A DNA stretch of 64,000 nucleotides from Chryseolinea serpens (GCF_900129725.1 NZ_FQWQ01000001.1:2666001-2730000), one strand, 5' to 3'; shown: positions 42,935 to 52,554, counted from the first letter of the stretch. Notes: generated by a model not told the origin, from the letters alone. Translations and numbers: made by a program.

Positions 42935-44548
42935 ATGCAGCAATACCTCCTTTCGCTCTTACTGTTCACTCCCCTGCTGGCAGCGCTGCTCAGTCTTTTC
43001 TTACCCGCCACTTCCACGGCGACCTTCCGGATCATTACCGTCGTGGTGAATGTATTGCAAGTCATGTTCCTGTTGGTATTGCTGTTGAATTATCAAGCCG
43101 GCGCGGGGCTTCAATTCGTGGAACTGAAACCGTGGATCACGTTGAACATGGGCAACTGGGGCATATTGAAAGCGTCTTATTTTGTGGGCGTCGACGGCTT
43201 GAGTTTGCCGTTGGTGGCCCTGGCCGTTTTCATTCTCTTCATCGCCACGATCGCCTCCTGGAAGATCACGCAAAACGTGAAAGGATATTTCATCCTGCTC
43301 CTCATCCTGAATGCGGCGATCATTGGCAGTTTCACGGCGCTGGACTTCCTGTTGTTCTATCTCTTCTTCGAGTTCATGCTGCTGCCGATGTTCTTTCTCA
43401 TCGCGTTGTGGGGCGGGCCGAAGCGTGAGTATGCTTCCATAAAATTCTTTCTTTATACACTGCTCGGCTCCATCCTGATCCTCATCGTGATGATCGCGTT
43501 GTATGTTTCGGTGCACGATCCGTCTACGAGCGGCCAACTGGTGCACAGCTTCAACCTGTTGCACATGGCCGATGCCTCGAATTTTATTTCAACGTCCGTG
43601 CTCGATCCGCACCGCGCATTGCAACTGGGTCCGTTCTCGGCGCGCACGTGGGCGTTCCTGCTTTTGTTCTTTGGCTTTGCGATCAAATTGCCGATGGTGC
43701 CGGTGCACACCTGGCTGCCCGATGCGCACGTGGAGGCACCGACGCCGATTTCGGTGATCCTGGCCGCGCTGTTGTTGAAGATCGGAGGCTATGGTCTGGC
43801 ACGCATCGCGTTCCCCATTTTTCCAGATGCGGCTTTTCACCTCGGATGGTTTGTGGGACTCATGGGGGTGATCTCCATTATTTATGGGGGCCTCAATGCC
43901 ATGGCCAGCAAAGATCTGAAGCGGCTCATCGCCTACTCGTCGGTATCACACATGGGTTTTGTGTTGTTGGGACTGGCGTCGTTCACCGCGGAGGGAACGG
44001 CGGGGGCCGTGTACCAGATGTTCAGCCATGGACTCATTTCGGCCATGCTGTTTGTGCTGGCGGGTGTGCTCGCCGATCGCACGAACGACCGCACCATCTC
44101 ACATTATTCGGGCTTGGCTGGTAAAATGCCAACCTATACCGCATTCATTTTGGTTGCCTTCTTTGCTTCGTTGGGGCTGCCTGGCTTTTCGGGATTCATT
44201 GCCGAGATCATGGTCTTTCTGGGGGCCTTCAAATCGGCCGGCCTGGGTGGCCCGCTGCATGAAAGCCTGGCCATCGTTGCAACGCTTGGCCTGGTGATCG
44301 GCGCTGCCTATTACTTGTGGACGCTGCAGCGTATGTTCTTTGGCCCGCTCAACGTAAAAGGTGATTTTTCCGTGGATCAACTCTCCGACCTAAACCGGCG
44401 TGAATATTTTATCCTGCTTCCGCTGGCCTTGGCCATTTTGTTCTTTGGCATTTTCCCACAGCCGCTCATGTCGGTCATCGATCCCTATGCGCAGCATTTT
44501 GCAGCCTTCGTGTTGGAGACTGGGAAGAATTTAACGCTAACCCCTTAG
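42935..44548 (+). CDS. nuoM: NADH-quinone oxidoreductase subunit M
   Basis: 537 residues. Antiporter-like proton-pumping subunit. FFEFMLLPMFFLIALWGGP carries the key Glu, IKLPMVPVHTWLPDAHVEAP the Lys/His region, and KDLKRLIAYSSVSHMGFV the second-channel Lys. Starts 28 bases after nuoL, the widest gap in the row. Confidence 0.95.
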   Translation: MQQYLLSLLLFTPLLAALLSLFLPATSTATFRIITVVVNVLQVMFLLVLLLNYQAGAGLQFVELKPWITLNMGNWGILKASYFVGVDGLSLPLVALAVFILFIATIASWKITQNVKGYFILLLILNAAIIGSFTALDFLLFYLFFEFMLLPMFFLIALWGGPKREYASIKFFLYTLLGSILILIVMIALYVSVHDPSTSGQLVHSFNLLHMADASNFISTSVLDPHRALQLGPFSARTWAFLLLFFGFAIKLPMVPVHTWLPDAHVEAPTPISVILAALLLKIGGYGLARIAFPIFPDAAFHLGWFVGLMGVISIIYGGLNAMASKDLKRLIAYSSVSHMGFVLLGLASFTAEGTAGAVYQMFSHGLISAMLFVLAGVLADRTNDRTISHYSGLAGKMPTYTAFILVAFFASLGLPGFSGFIAEIMVFLGAFKSAGLGGPLHESLAIVATLGLVIGAAYYLWTLQRMFFGPLNVKGDFSVDQLSDLNRREYFILLPLALAILFFGIFPQPLMSVIDPYAQHFAAFVLETGKNLTLTP

Positions 44549-44551
44549 CGC

Positions 44552-46036
44552 GTGGAACACCTCGCCGAACAACTGTCATCGATCAAAGCAAGCTTTATCC
44601 TGCTGGGTCCCGAACTGGTGCTTTCCACCGGCATCGTGGTGTTGGTGATATTGGGGCTGATCAAAAAAATACAAAAGACAACGCTCACGGCAATGAGCGC
44701 ACTAACTTTTGTGGTGGCCATCGCGGTCTCGCTCGCACTAAGCCGCTCGATGGCCCAGGAATCGGCTGCGCTTTTTGGAGGCATGTTGCGTCGGGATAGT
44801 TTTTCGTCCTACCTCGGTTTGCTGATCGACATCAGCGGCCTGCTTACGGTGGCGATGACCTGGCGCCGGCAACAGTTGCAACGTGCGCTTTCCGAATATT
44901 ATGCCCTGCTGATCACGATCACGCTGGGCGCGCACTTGCTGGTGATGAGCGTGAACCTGTTGATGGTATTTCTCTCCCTGGAGATGGTGTCGCTCAGTTC
45001 CTATGTGCTGGCCGGCTTTGCTTTTTCGCGCAAAGGCACGGAGGGAAGCATGAAGTATTTTTTATTCGGCTCGGTGTCGTCTGCCGCCATGCTCTATGGG
45101 TTTTCGTTGCTGTATGGACTGACCGGCACGTTGGACTTTTCCTTGGGTGAATTCACCCGGCCGCTCATTGATCATCCCAGTCCATTGTTTTTCATTGCCG
45201 CCTTCCTGGGGCTGGCCGGATTTCTCTACAAGATGGCGGCCGCGCCTCTGCACCCCTGGGCGCCCGATGTCTATGAGGCCGCGCCGATGCCGGTCATTGC
45301 TTTCTTTGCCGTGGTGCCGAAACTGGCCGGGCTGGGTGTGCTCACCCGCTTCACGTTGGCATTGTATGCCTATGGGCAATCGTCGTTCGACTGGCAATTT
45401 GTGCTCAGCCTGGTAGCGATGTTGTCGCTTACGGTGGGAAATTTTTCGGCGTTGTGGCAAAAAAATGCCAAGCGGCTGATGGGCTATTCTTCCATTGCGC
45501 AGTCGGGCTTTTTGTTGGTGGGGGTGGCCGCGTTTGTTCCGCAAGGCATTCACTACATGCTTTTTTATGCAAGCGCCTACGTGGTGATGAATTTTCTAGT
45601 ATTTCTTTACCTGCAATATTTTGAATCGCTTGGGTGCACGACGCTGGAATCGTTTGCGGGATCGGGGAAAATACTGGTCTGGCCTGCTGTTTTTTTGTTG
45701 GTCGGATTTGTGGCGCTCACCGGGTTGCCACCGACGGGCGGATTTACGGGCAAGCTTTTCATTTTTTCGTCGCTTTGGGATGCTTATCAGCTTTCCGGGA
45801 AGGGCGTTTTGCTGTGGCTGATGGTATTTGGTTTGCTAAATACGGTGGTTTCCTTGTTTTATTACCTGCGCATCCCGTTCTATGCCTTTGTTCGAAGCGG
45901 CGAAATCAACGCAAAACCAAATTATCTTACGTTCGAAAATCTTTTGGGCCTGATATTGGTTCTAGGGGTACTCTATCTTTTCTTCAATCCCGGATTGTTG
46001 ATGGGATGGATTAATAAAATTAACTTTGTACTCTAA
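44552..46036 (+). CDS. nuoN: NADH-quinone oxidoreductase subunit N
   Basis: 494 residues from GTG 44552, 3 bases after nuoM. Third antiporter-like pump of complex I. MVFLSLEMVSLSSYVLAGF (key Glu), AAAPLHPWAPDVYEAAPMPV (Lys/His region) and QKNAKRLMGYSSIAQSGFLL mark the family. Last gene of the cluster; a PurF-like gene begins 115 bases on. Confidence 0.95.
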   Translation: MEHLAEQLSSIKASFILLGPELVLSTGIVVLVILGLIKKIQKTTLTAMSALTFVVAIAVSLALSRSMAQESAALFGGMLRRDSFSSYLGLLIDISGLLTVAMTWRRQQLQRALSEYYALLITITLGAHLLVMSVNLLMVFLSLEMVSLSSYVLAGFAFSRKGTEGSMKYFLFGSVSSAAMLYGFSLLYGLTGTLDFSLGEFTRPLIDHPSPLFFIAAFLGLAGFLYKMAAAPLHPWAPDVYEAAPMPVIAFFAVVPKLAGLGVLTRFTLALYAYGQSSFDWQFVLSLVAMLSLTVGNFSALWQKNAKRLMGYSSIAQSGFLLVGVAAFVPQGIHYMLFYASAYVVMNFLVFLYLQYFESLGCTTLESFAGSGKILVWPAVFLLVGFVALTGLPPTGGFTGKLFIFSSLWDAYQLSGKGVLLWLMVFGLLNTVVSLFYYLRIPFYAFVRSGEINAKPNYLTFENLLGLILVLGVLYLFFNPGLLMGWINKINFVL

Positions 46037-46151
46037 TTTCGTTAGCCGTTAACCAGTCGCAGCGCCCTCCATGCTTCCTGTATTTGGAGTACAGGTTTGT
46101 TCGTGGGGCATGCCGCCGGTTTCGGATGGCGATGTAACGATTCACAAGCCC

Positions 46152-48035
46152 ATGAGCGACCAGATTCTTCATGAATGCGGAATAGCGATGATCCGCCTGC
46201 GAAAGCCTCTTTCGTATTACATCGAAAAATATGGCCCCCTGTATGCCATGAATAAGATGTACATCCTGATGGAAAAACAGCATAACCGCGGTCAGGATGG
46301 AGCAGGCGTCGCCAACATCAAGATCGACGTAGAATCCGGACACCGTTACATTAGCCGCTATCGTTCCATCAAAGCCCAGCCCGTCGCCCACCTCTTCAAG
46401 AAAATCGGCAAGAAGTTCAAGAAAGCCCAAAAAGAAGGAAAAGATAAATTCAAAAATGAACGTTGGTTAAAGGAAAACGTCGCCTTCTCGGGCGAGATCT
46501 GGTTGGGCCACTTGCGCTACGGCACACACGGCCAGAACAGCATCGAAAACGTGCATCCCTTTCTCCGCCAGAATAACTGGCGCAGCCGCAACCTAGTGAT
46601 GGCCGGCAACTTTAACATGACCAACGTGGACGAGTTGTTCGACCTGTTGGTGGACCTCGGACAACACCCCAAAGAAAAAGTAGACACCGTCACGGTGATG
46701 GAAAAGATCGGCCACTTCCTCGACGAAGAAGTGCAAGGCCTTTTCGAAAAATATAAAGACAAATTCTCGAACCGCGAGATCTCCGACATCATCGAGAACG
46801 AGCTCGACATTCCCCGCATGCTGCGCCGCGCCTGCAAGGATTTCGACGGCGGCTATACCATGGCCGGCATGACCGGTTCGGGTTCTTCGTTCGTGGTGCG
46901 CGACCCCAATGGTATCCGCCCTGCCTATTTTTATGCAAACGACGAAGTGGTGGTCGTGGCTTCCGAAAAGCCGGCCATCAAAACGGCTTTCAATGTCGAC
47001 TACAATCAAATTGAAGAGATCAAGCCCGGCCACGCCCTCGTCATCGACAAGAGCGGCGAATACGGGCAGTATTCTATTGTGAAGTCCGGCGATAAAAAAT
47101 CCTGCAGCTTCGAGCGCATTTACTTCTCCCGCGGCAACGACCCCGACATCTACAAAGAACGGAAACAACTCGGACGCCTGCTGGTGCCGCAAGTGTTGCG
47201 CGCCATCAACTTCGATATCAAGAACACCGTCTTCTCTTATATTCCCAACACGGCCGAGACCGCTTTCTACGGTTTGATGGCGGGCATTGAAGACTATCTC
47301 ATCAACAAGCAAAAAGATATTATCATCGACCAGAAGCCCTCGGTGGATTCGTTGGAAGACATTCTCTCCTTCCGTCCCCGTGTAGAAAAGCTGGTATTGA
47401 AAGATGTCAAGCTGCGCACGTTCATCACCGACGACGAACACCGCGACGAGATGGTGGCCCACGTATACGACACCACCTACGAGGTGATCCGCAAAGGCAT
47501 CGACACGCTGGTGGTCATTGACGACTCCATTGTCAGGGGCACCACGTTGGAGAAAAGCATTTTGAAAATGCTGGACCGGCTGGAGCCGAAAAAGATCGTG
47601 GTGGTTTCGTCCGCACCCCAGATCCGCTTCCCCGATTGCTATGGCATCGACATGAGCAAGATGGGCGAGTTCGTGGCCTTCCGCGCCATGATCTCCTTGT
47701 TGAAGGATCACGGCAAAGATTACTTGTTGGGCGAGGCTTATGAGAAAAGCATTCGCGCCCGCGGCCACCAGAGCCAGCTCAACTATGTGAAGCAATTGTA
47801 CGAACCCTTCACTGACGATGAGATCTCTGCAAAGATCTCCGAGATCGTTCGCCCCGCCGATATGAAAGCCGACCTGGAGGTGATCTTCCAGACGGTGGAC
47901 AACCTGCACAAAGCCATCCCGCATCACACGGGCGACTGGTATTTCACGGGCAACTATCCCACACCCGGTGGTATGAAGGTGGTGAACCGTTCGTATGTGA
48001 ATTACATGGAAGGCAAACTGGTGCGGGCGTACTGA
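46152..48035 (+). CDS. PurF-like glutamine amidotransferase / phosphoribosyltransferase (long form)
   Basis: 627 residues from ATG 46152; an upstream in-frame ATG at 46071 gives an unlikely 27-residue extension. Class II glutaminase: after a 9-residue leader comes CGIAMIRL (nucleophile Cys10), then QHNRGQDGAGVAN and LGHLRYGTHG. The C-terminal half is a type I phosphoribosyltransferase with LVVIDDSIVRGTTLEKS binding PRPP. Overall it matches amidophosphoribosyltransferase (first committed purine step), but it is over 100 residues longer than standard PurF, with an inserted Lys-rich block (FKKAQKEGKDKFKNE) in the glutaminase domain. Whether this is the organism's main PurF or a second, specialised copy cannot be told here. 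Ends at a strong terminator. Confidence 0.85.
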   Translation: MSDQILHECGIAMIRLRKPLSYYIEKYGPLYAMNKMYILMEKQHNRGQDGAGVANIKIDVESGHRYISRYRSIKAQPVAHLFKKIGKKFKKAQKEGKDKFKNERWLKENVAFSGEIWLGHLRYGTHGQNSIENVHPFLRQNNWRSRNLVMAGNFNMTNVDELFDLLVDLGQHPKEKVDTVTVMEKIGHFLDEEVQGLFEKYKDKFSNREISDIIENELDIPRMLRRACKDFDGGYTMAGMTGSGSSFVVRDPNGIRPAYFYANDEVVVVASEKPAIKTAFNVDYNQIEEIKPGHALVIDKSGEYGQYSIVKSGDKKSCSFERIYFSRGNDPDIYKERKQLGRLLVPQVLRAINFDIKNTVFSYIPNTAETAFYGLMAGIEDYLINKQKDIIIDQKPSVDSLEDILSFRPRVEKLVLKDVKLRTFITDDEHRDEMVAHVYDTTYEVIRKGIDTLVVIDDSIVRGTTLEKSILKMLDRLEPKKIVVVSSAPQIRFPDCYGIDMSKMGEFVAFRAMISLLKDHGKDYLLGEAYEKSIRARGHQSQLNYVKQLYEPFTDDEISAKISEIVRPADMKADLEVIFQTVDNLHKAIPHHTGDWYFTGNYPTPGGMKVVNRSYVNYMEGKLVRAY

Positions 48036-48059
48036 GCGAACGCATCCGGAAAATTATAG

Positions 48060-48098
48060 AGGGTCATGCCAGGATACGCGGCATGACCCTTTTTTTTT
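48060..48098 (+). terminator. Intrinsic terminator after the PurF-like gene
   Basis: Perfect 11-bp arms AGGGTCATGCC (48060-48070) and GGCATGACCCT (48080-48090), 9-base loop, then an eight-T run. The clearest terminator in the window. Confidence 0.92.
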
Positions 48099-48351
48099 GT
48101 TCACCCCTAACTCATTCATGCTTTGGTGGATAGCGTTGCCGGCCCGCCACCCCGACCGCCAGCATCCAACCCATGCCGGCACCCGGGAGGTTGTGTTTCT
48201 TCCGGTTTCATTTTTAAATATCAAAGGCGGTGTGGAAAAGCAGTGGACCCAGCATCTTGTCCGCGAAGGTTCACGTTTTCATTTTGGATTCTGTAACAAG
48301 AAAATCCAAAGACTATTTACTATTTTGTATGACTTAACCGACGAAACGTAT
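48099..48351. other. Interval upstream of the EVE-domain gene
   Basis: The EVE frame stays open here for 85 codons, but the text is not family-like and the region is rejected as coding. It contains inverted arms TTTGGATT (48283-48290) and AATCCAAA (48303-48310) with a 12-base spacer, and an AT-rich TATTTTGT stretch at 48321 that may be promoter. Confidence 0.45.
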
Positions 48352-48762
48352 ATGAACTATTGGCTGATGAAAACCGAACCCAGCACCTTTTCATGGGACG
48401 ACCTGGTGCGCGACAAAAAGACGGGTTGGGATGGCGTGAGGAATTTCCAGGCGCGTAACAATTTGAAGGCAATGAAAAAAGGTGACCTGGCCTTTATCTA
48501 TCACAGCATGGACGACAAGGCCGTGGTGGGCATTGCCAAGATCACGAAAGAAAACTATCCCGACCCCAAGGACAAAGATTGGGTGGCGGTAGAGATATCC
48601 CCCGAAAAAAAACTAAAGCGGCCCGTCACGCTGGCGGAGGTGAAAGCCGACAAGCGTTTTGCCGACATGGTGCTGGTGAAATCCTCACGCCTGTCGGTGC
48701 AGCCGGTAACCGCCGCCGAATTCGATATGATCGTTGCCCTCAGCGAGAAAAAAGTAAACTAA
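48352..48762 (+). CDS. EVE-domain protein
   Basis: 136 residues from ATG 48352. The EVE (PUA-like) fold is near complete: MNYWLMKTEPSTFSWDDL, GWDGVRNFQARNNLKAMKKG and DLAFIYHS are classic, as is the SRLSVQPVTAAEFDMIV end. EVE domains bind modified bases in DNA or RNA; single-domain forms are widespread in proteobacteria and Bacteroidota, with no settled enzyme activity. It is 13 bases upstream of a secreted protein gene and likely shares its transcript, though the two functions do not obviously match. Confidence 0.9.
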   Translation: MNYWLMKTEPSTFSWDDLVRDKKTGWDGVRNFQARNNLKAMKKGDLAFIYHSMDDKAVVGIAKITKENYPDPKDKDWVAVEISPEKKLKRPVTLAEVKADKRFADMVLVKSSRLSVQPVTAAEFDMIVALSEKKVN

Positions 48763-48775
48763 AAAAACGACCCCG

Positions 48776-50386
48776 ATGCGCCTCTTCCCCCGGAACACAT
48801 CGTATTTCACGACCGGCATGCTTTTGCTGATGGCGCTCCTCTGCACCGCCCAGGCTTCCGTTGCCCAAATGGTGCAGACACACCGCTTTGAACGGCATCA
48901 GAAAATGTCGGACGACTACTATAATGTTATTCCGCTGGTGGACGACGGGCTGGCGCTTTTCCGCGAACGCGACAAATATCAGAACAACAACAAGGTGTGG
49001 GAGCTCATTTTGCTCGACACCGCCCTTCAGGAAAAAAAGACCCTGGAGCTGGAAGTGAACACCCGCAACAAGATGATCGGCTATGAAGTGACGTTGGGGA
49101 CCCTGTTCTTGCTCTACCGCACGGGTGAGACCAACAAAAATGATTTCGAGATCATCGAGATCAATCTCAAAACCTGGGAGAACGTCAAACACCATTTCAA
49201 ACCTGATCTGGATTTCAAGCTGACACACTTTATCAAAGCCGGCGATAACTTCATCTTCGGGGGCTACGTGAACAACGAACCCGCCGTATTGCTGTTCGAG
49301 CTAGCAAACAGTCACGTCCGTGTCTTGCCCGGCTTCTTTCAAAAGGACACCGAGTTGGTGGACCTGCGGACCAACCTAAACCAGACCTTCAACACGGTGC
49401 TCATCGACCGGGGCTCGAAGGAAAACCGCAAGCTCGTGTTCCGCACCTTCGACGACACCGGCAAGCAACTCCTGGAAGACCTGGTGCCCATCGACGAAAA
49501 CAAAGCGCTGCAGGCCGGCATCACCAGCGCCCTGGCGCGCGAAGACCTCAGCATCATGGGCACGTGGGGGGAACGGAACTCCAAACAGTCTATCGGTTTC
49601 TATTTTGTGACCATCGATCCGTTCAATGAGCAGAAGATAAAATTCCTGGACGTCGGCCAGCTTTCGCACTACCTCGACTACCTCAGCCCAAAGCGTGCCG
49701 CCCGGATCAAGGAAAGCTCCAAAGAGGACCTGGCCGATGGCAAAATCCCCAACTTCACCAGCTATGTGCAGCCGTATAAAGTGATGGAGTATGAACATGG
49801 CTACCTGTTGCTGGCGGAGGTGTTCAACCCGGTATCGAACATGAACCCCTATTACTCCAACCCGTACTACTACAATCCGTATTATAGTCCATACGGGATG
49901 AATTCGTACTACCCCGGCTATTATTACCCGGGCATGGGTCGTATGTACCGGCCTTATGCCTACGGCAACAACACCAAAAATGTGGACGAGATCAAGGCTA
50001 CGGAAAGCGTGGTGGTCTCGTTCGATCCCACGGGTAAAGTGCAGTGGGATCACAGTTTTAAAATTGCCGATGTGAAGATGTCGGGTATCGAGCAGGTTTC
50101 TGACTTTCACCTGGACGGGAACAAGCTTTTTCTGTTGTACCGGAAGGAATCGGAACTGAAATTAAAATCCATTGTTCTATCGAAAGACACAGCTTCCGAA
50201 TCTTCGGCGAAGATGCTGGTCAATGACCCGGTAGACGAAATACGGTCTGAAAAAGAAGGGGAAGGCAGCGTGCGGTATTGGACCGGCAACAGTTTTTATG
50301 TATGGGGCTATCAAACCGTGCGCAATGTCACGAAAGAGGATAGGGTACGCGATGTGTTTTACATCATTAAAGTGGAAGTCCACTAG
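48776..50386 (+). CDS. Secreted protein of unknown function, Tyr-rich insert (paralogue 1)
   Basis: 536 residues. Signal peptide (about 1-31; LLLMALLCTAQASVAQ). The mature part alternates short beta strands, with hydrophobic FELVLD-like phrases, suggesting a beta-propeller-like fold (inference). At about residues 358-402 an insert is made almost only of Asn, Pro, Tyr, Gly and Met (NPYYSNPYYYNPYYSPYG and YYPGYYYPGMGRMYRPYAYG), likely a disordered loop. The next gene is a clear paralogue sharing YNH/YVN.PV.L, the LPGF region and the VV.FD..G...WD.SF.I.D motif near the end. No known family recognised. Confidence 0.7.
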   Translation: MRLFPRNTSYFTTGMLLLMALLCTAQASVAQMVQTHRFERHQKMSDDYYNVIPLVDDGLALFRERDKYQNNNKVWELILLDTALQEKKTLELEVNTRNKMIGYEVTLGTLFLLYRTGETNKNDFEIIEINLKTWENVKHHFKPDLDFKLTHFIKAGDNFIFGGYVNNEPAVLLFELANSHVRVLPGFFQKDTELVDLRTNLNQTFNTVLIDRGSKENRKLVFRTFDDTGKQLLEDLVPIDENKALQAGITSALAREDLSIMGTWGERNSKQSIGFYFVTIDPFNEQKIKFLDVGQLSHYLDYLSPKRAARIKESSKEDLADGKIPNFTSYVQPYKVMEYEHGYLLLAEVFNPVSNMNPYYSNPYYYNPYYSPYGMNSYYPGYYYPGMGRMYRPYAYGNNTKNVDEIKATESVVVSFDPTGKVQWDHSFKIADVKMSGIEQVSDFHLDGNKLFLLYRKESELKLKSIVLSKDTASESSAKMLVNDPVDEIRSEKEGEGSVRYWTGNSFYVWGYQTVRNVTKEDRVRDVFYIIKVEVH

Positions 50387-51875
50387 GGTTTTCCTTTGGC
50401 TTTTACTGACCTGCTACCTGCAACCGGGCTTTGCCCAGCAGTTGCAGCAAAGTAATCGCTATGAACATCCCCTGTCGCGCGACGAACGCTTCTTCGAGAT
50501 CATCCCGGCACAAGACCACGGCGTTTATCTCTACCGCCGCCTCGCATCCCATCCCAACGACCAATTGGAGCTGATCAAACTGGATACCGTCTTTCACGAA
50601 GACTGGAAGGGTTATCTGCCGATCGATCGCCGGCTCTTGTTGATGGGGAAGAAAACCGACAATGATTATCTCTATTTGCTTTTCCGTTACTATGACTATA
50701 CGCGCAACGACTTCCAGGTGGTGGCGCTCGACCACAGCAGCGGAAAATTCCTGGTCCACATTATCCGCAATTTTATTCCCTTTGCCCCCTCGGAATTCCA
50801 GGTAACAAAAAACGGCGTGCTCATCGGCGGCTACTACAATCACGTGCCGGTGGTCATGTACTATTCCTTCGCCACGCATAAATCCAAAATACTTCCCGGG
50901 TTGGCCAACGAAACGGGCGAGCTCACCCAGATCAAACTCTATCCCGACGCCACGTTCGATGTCGTGATCTGTGCGAGAAACTTCGAAGGGCAAAAGACTG
51001 TATGGCTAAAGAACTATGACGCCGATGGCAATCTTCAAAACAACATTGCCCTTCGGCCGGAGGCCGGCAAGCACCTCATCTTTGCCCGCTCCATGAAGAC
51101 CACCGACAACACCCAATTGATCGCCGGTGTCTATGGCGCACGAAACTCCGAGTATTCGCGCGGACTGTTCCTGGCCGCCATCGACGAGAAAGGAGACGAG
51201 AAGGTGCGCTACTACGGCTACGGCGACCTGGAAAACTTCTTCAAATACATGAAGGCCAAACGCGAAGCACGGGTCAGGGAACGCATCCAGCGACGCAAGA
51301 TCAAGGGCAAAAAAATAAAGTTCAACTACCGCTTCCTGGTGCACGAGATCGTGCCCTACAATAATCAATATATATTGCTCGGCGAAGCATTCTATCCGCA
51401 CTACACCACCATCTCGTCGGGCTATGGCACGTTTGGCAATCCGTACTTCAATAGTTCCATGATCCGCGATGGCCGGATCTTCGATGGTTATCAATATACG
51501 CACGCCGTGGTGATGGGCTTCGACCACCAGGGCAGGTTGTTGTGGGACAACAGTTTTGAGATCAACGACGTGCGCACCTACACGCTGGAACAATTTGTGA
51601 AGCTGGAAGTGAAGAAAGACAAAATTGTGTTGCTCTATCTTTTCGAGAACGAGTTGCGCACCAAGATCATCCAGAACAACGAAGTGCTGGAAGGCAAGAC
51701 CTTTGAGCCGATTCGCACCCACGTGGCCAATGAGATCGTGAAGCGCGATCAAAGCGACATCAACAAACTGGAGTATTGGTACAACGGCTATTTTTATGCC
51801 TACGGTGTGCAGGAGATCACCGGCCCTTCAGGAAAGCGCAGGGTGTTCTACATCAATAAGATCGCGTATCAATAG
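50352..51875 (+). CDS. Secreted protein of unknown function (paralogue 2)
   Basis: 507 residues from ATG 50352, overlapping the previous gene by 35 bases; an ATG 27 bases upstream is also possible. Signal peptide ends QPGFAQ. Same architecture as paralogue 1: NRYEHPLSRDERFFEIIPAQ aligns with the HRFERHQKMSDDYYNVIPL start, and HAVVMGFDHQGRLLWDNSFE with VVVSFDPTGKVQWDHSFK. It lacks the long Tyr-rich insert, having only SSGYGTFGNPYFNSS at that place, and carries a Lys/Arg-rich stretch (RERIQRRKIKGKKIKFNY) of its own. Translational coupling by overlap suggests the two proteins act together. Function unknown. Confidence 0.72.
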   Translation: MCFTSLKWKSTRVFLWLLLTCYLQPGFAQQLQQSNRYEHPLSRDERFFEIIPAQDHGVYLYRRLASHPNDQLELIKLDTVFHEDWKGYLPIDRRLLLMGKKTDNDYLYLLFRYYDYTRNDFQVVALDHSSGKFLVHIIRNFIPFAPSEFQVTKNGVLIGGYYNHVPVVMYYSFATHKSKILPGLANETGELTQIKLYPDATFDVVICARNFEGQKTVWLKNYDADGNLQNNIALRPEAGKHLIFARSMKTTDNTQLIAGVYGARNSEYSRGLFLAAIDEKGDEKVRYYGYGDLENFFKYMKAKREARVRERIQRRKIKGKKIKFNYRFLVHEIVPYNNQYILLGEAFYPHYTTISSGYGTFGNPYFNSSMIRDGRIFDGYQYTHAVVMGFDHQGRLLWDNSFEINDVRTYTLEQFVKLEVKKDKIVLLYLFENELRTKIIQNNEVLEGKTFEPIRTHVANEIVKRDQSDINKLEYWYNGYFYAYGVQEITGPSGKRRVFYINKIAYQ

Positions 51876-51892
51876 ACACTGCTTTGTTATCA

Positions 51893-52342
51893 TCACTCAT
51901 CCCTTTCCAGCCGGTTGTCGTTTTTGCGGATATGATGCTGGATCGTCTGAATGATGTCCCAATCGAAATTCGGAAAGTTTTGTTCAATGGTCTCGATGAT
52001 GGACACCAGCTGTGTTTCCAGAAGTTTGAATTGATTATCGCGTTTCTCGTAGTGAGCACTGAATTTCTTCAGCCAATAGTAGCGATTCACCAGGCAAGCC
52101 AGCGCATCGGGACGGACGGGTTTTAGCAGGTGAGGCGTGTGGGTCAGGAACAGATAGTTCCGCAAGGGCATCGAACCTTTGATAAAGGAAAAGGTCAGGG
52201 TGCTGTCGTGTAGGTTGTCCGTGATGTTGTCCAGTTGCTTTCTGTCGATGCGGTCAAAATAGGAAGGTCCGAGAATGTGAATGGTGTCTAGCCCGCCCGT
52301 GTTCGGTAGTTTGGTCACAAAAAATAGGTTTGTGTTCGTCAT
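51893..52342 (-). CDS. Orphan protein of unknown function
   Basis: 149 residues from ATG 52342. No signal or membrane segment. Phrases such as TNLFFVTKLPNTGGLDTIHI and FDWDIIQTIQHHIRKNDNRL show a mixed soluble protein, probably with helices in the C-terminal half. The frame continues 9 codons upstream to another ATG. A separate frame immediately upstream (52254-52523) also looks protein-like; see findings for a possible +1 frameshift joining them. Converges with paralogue 2, 17 bases apart. Confidence 0.5.
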   Translation of the reverse strand: MTNTNLFFVTKLPNTGGLDTIHILGPSYFDRIDRKQLDNITDNLHDSTLTFSFIKGSMPLRNYLFLTHTPHLLKPVRPDALACLVNRYYWLKKFSAHYEKRDNQFKLLETQLVSIIETIEQNFPNFDWDIIQTIQHHIRKNDNRLERDE

Positions 52343-52554
52343 ATCGCTTCCATTCGTTAAACGCTTCAAATGTGACCTGATCTTCTGAAAGTTTTTTGCA
52401 GTTCATAAAATCGGCAGAAAACCATGCTTGCGTGGTTCTTTGAAAACGGGTATAGGCGCTCGTCATTAACTTCGGTAGTGGAAAACTTTTTTCTATGTTC
52501 GCGCATCCTTCATAAGCATCCAAAAATACATTTCATCTTTTAATACATTATCTC

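Noticed and set aside
46593-47927. 444-codon minus-strand open frame opposite the PurF-like gene
   Set aside because: Fully antisense to clear PurF motifs; no family-like motifs of its own.
48099-48351. 85-codon N-terminal extension of the EVE protein
   Set aside because: Text is unlike EVE proteins, which start at MNYWLMKTEP-like sequence; an AT-rich promoter-like stretch lies inside.
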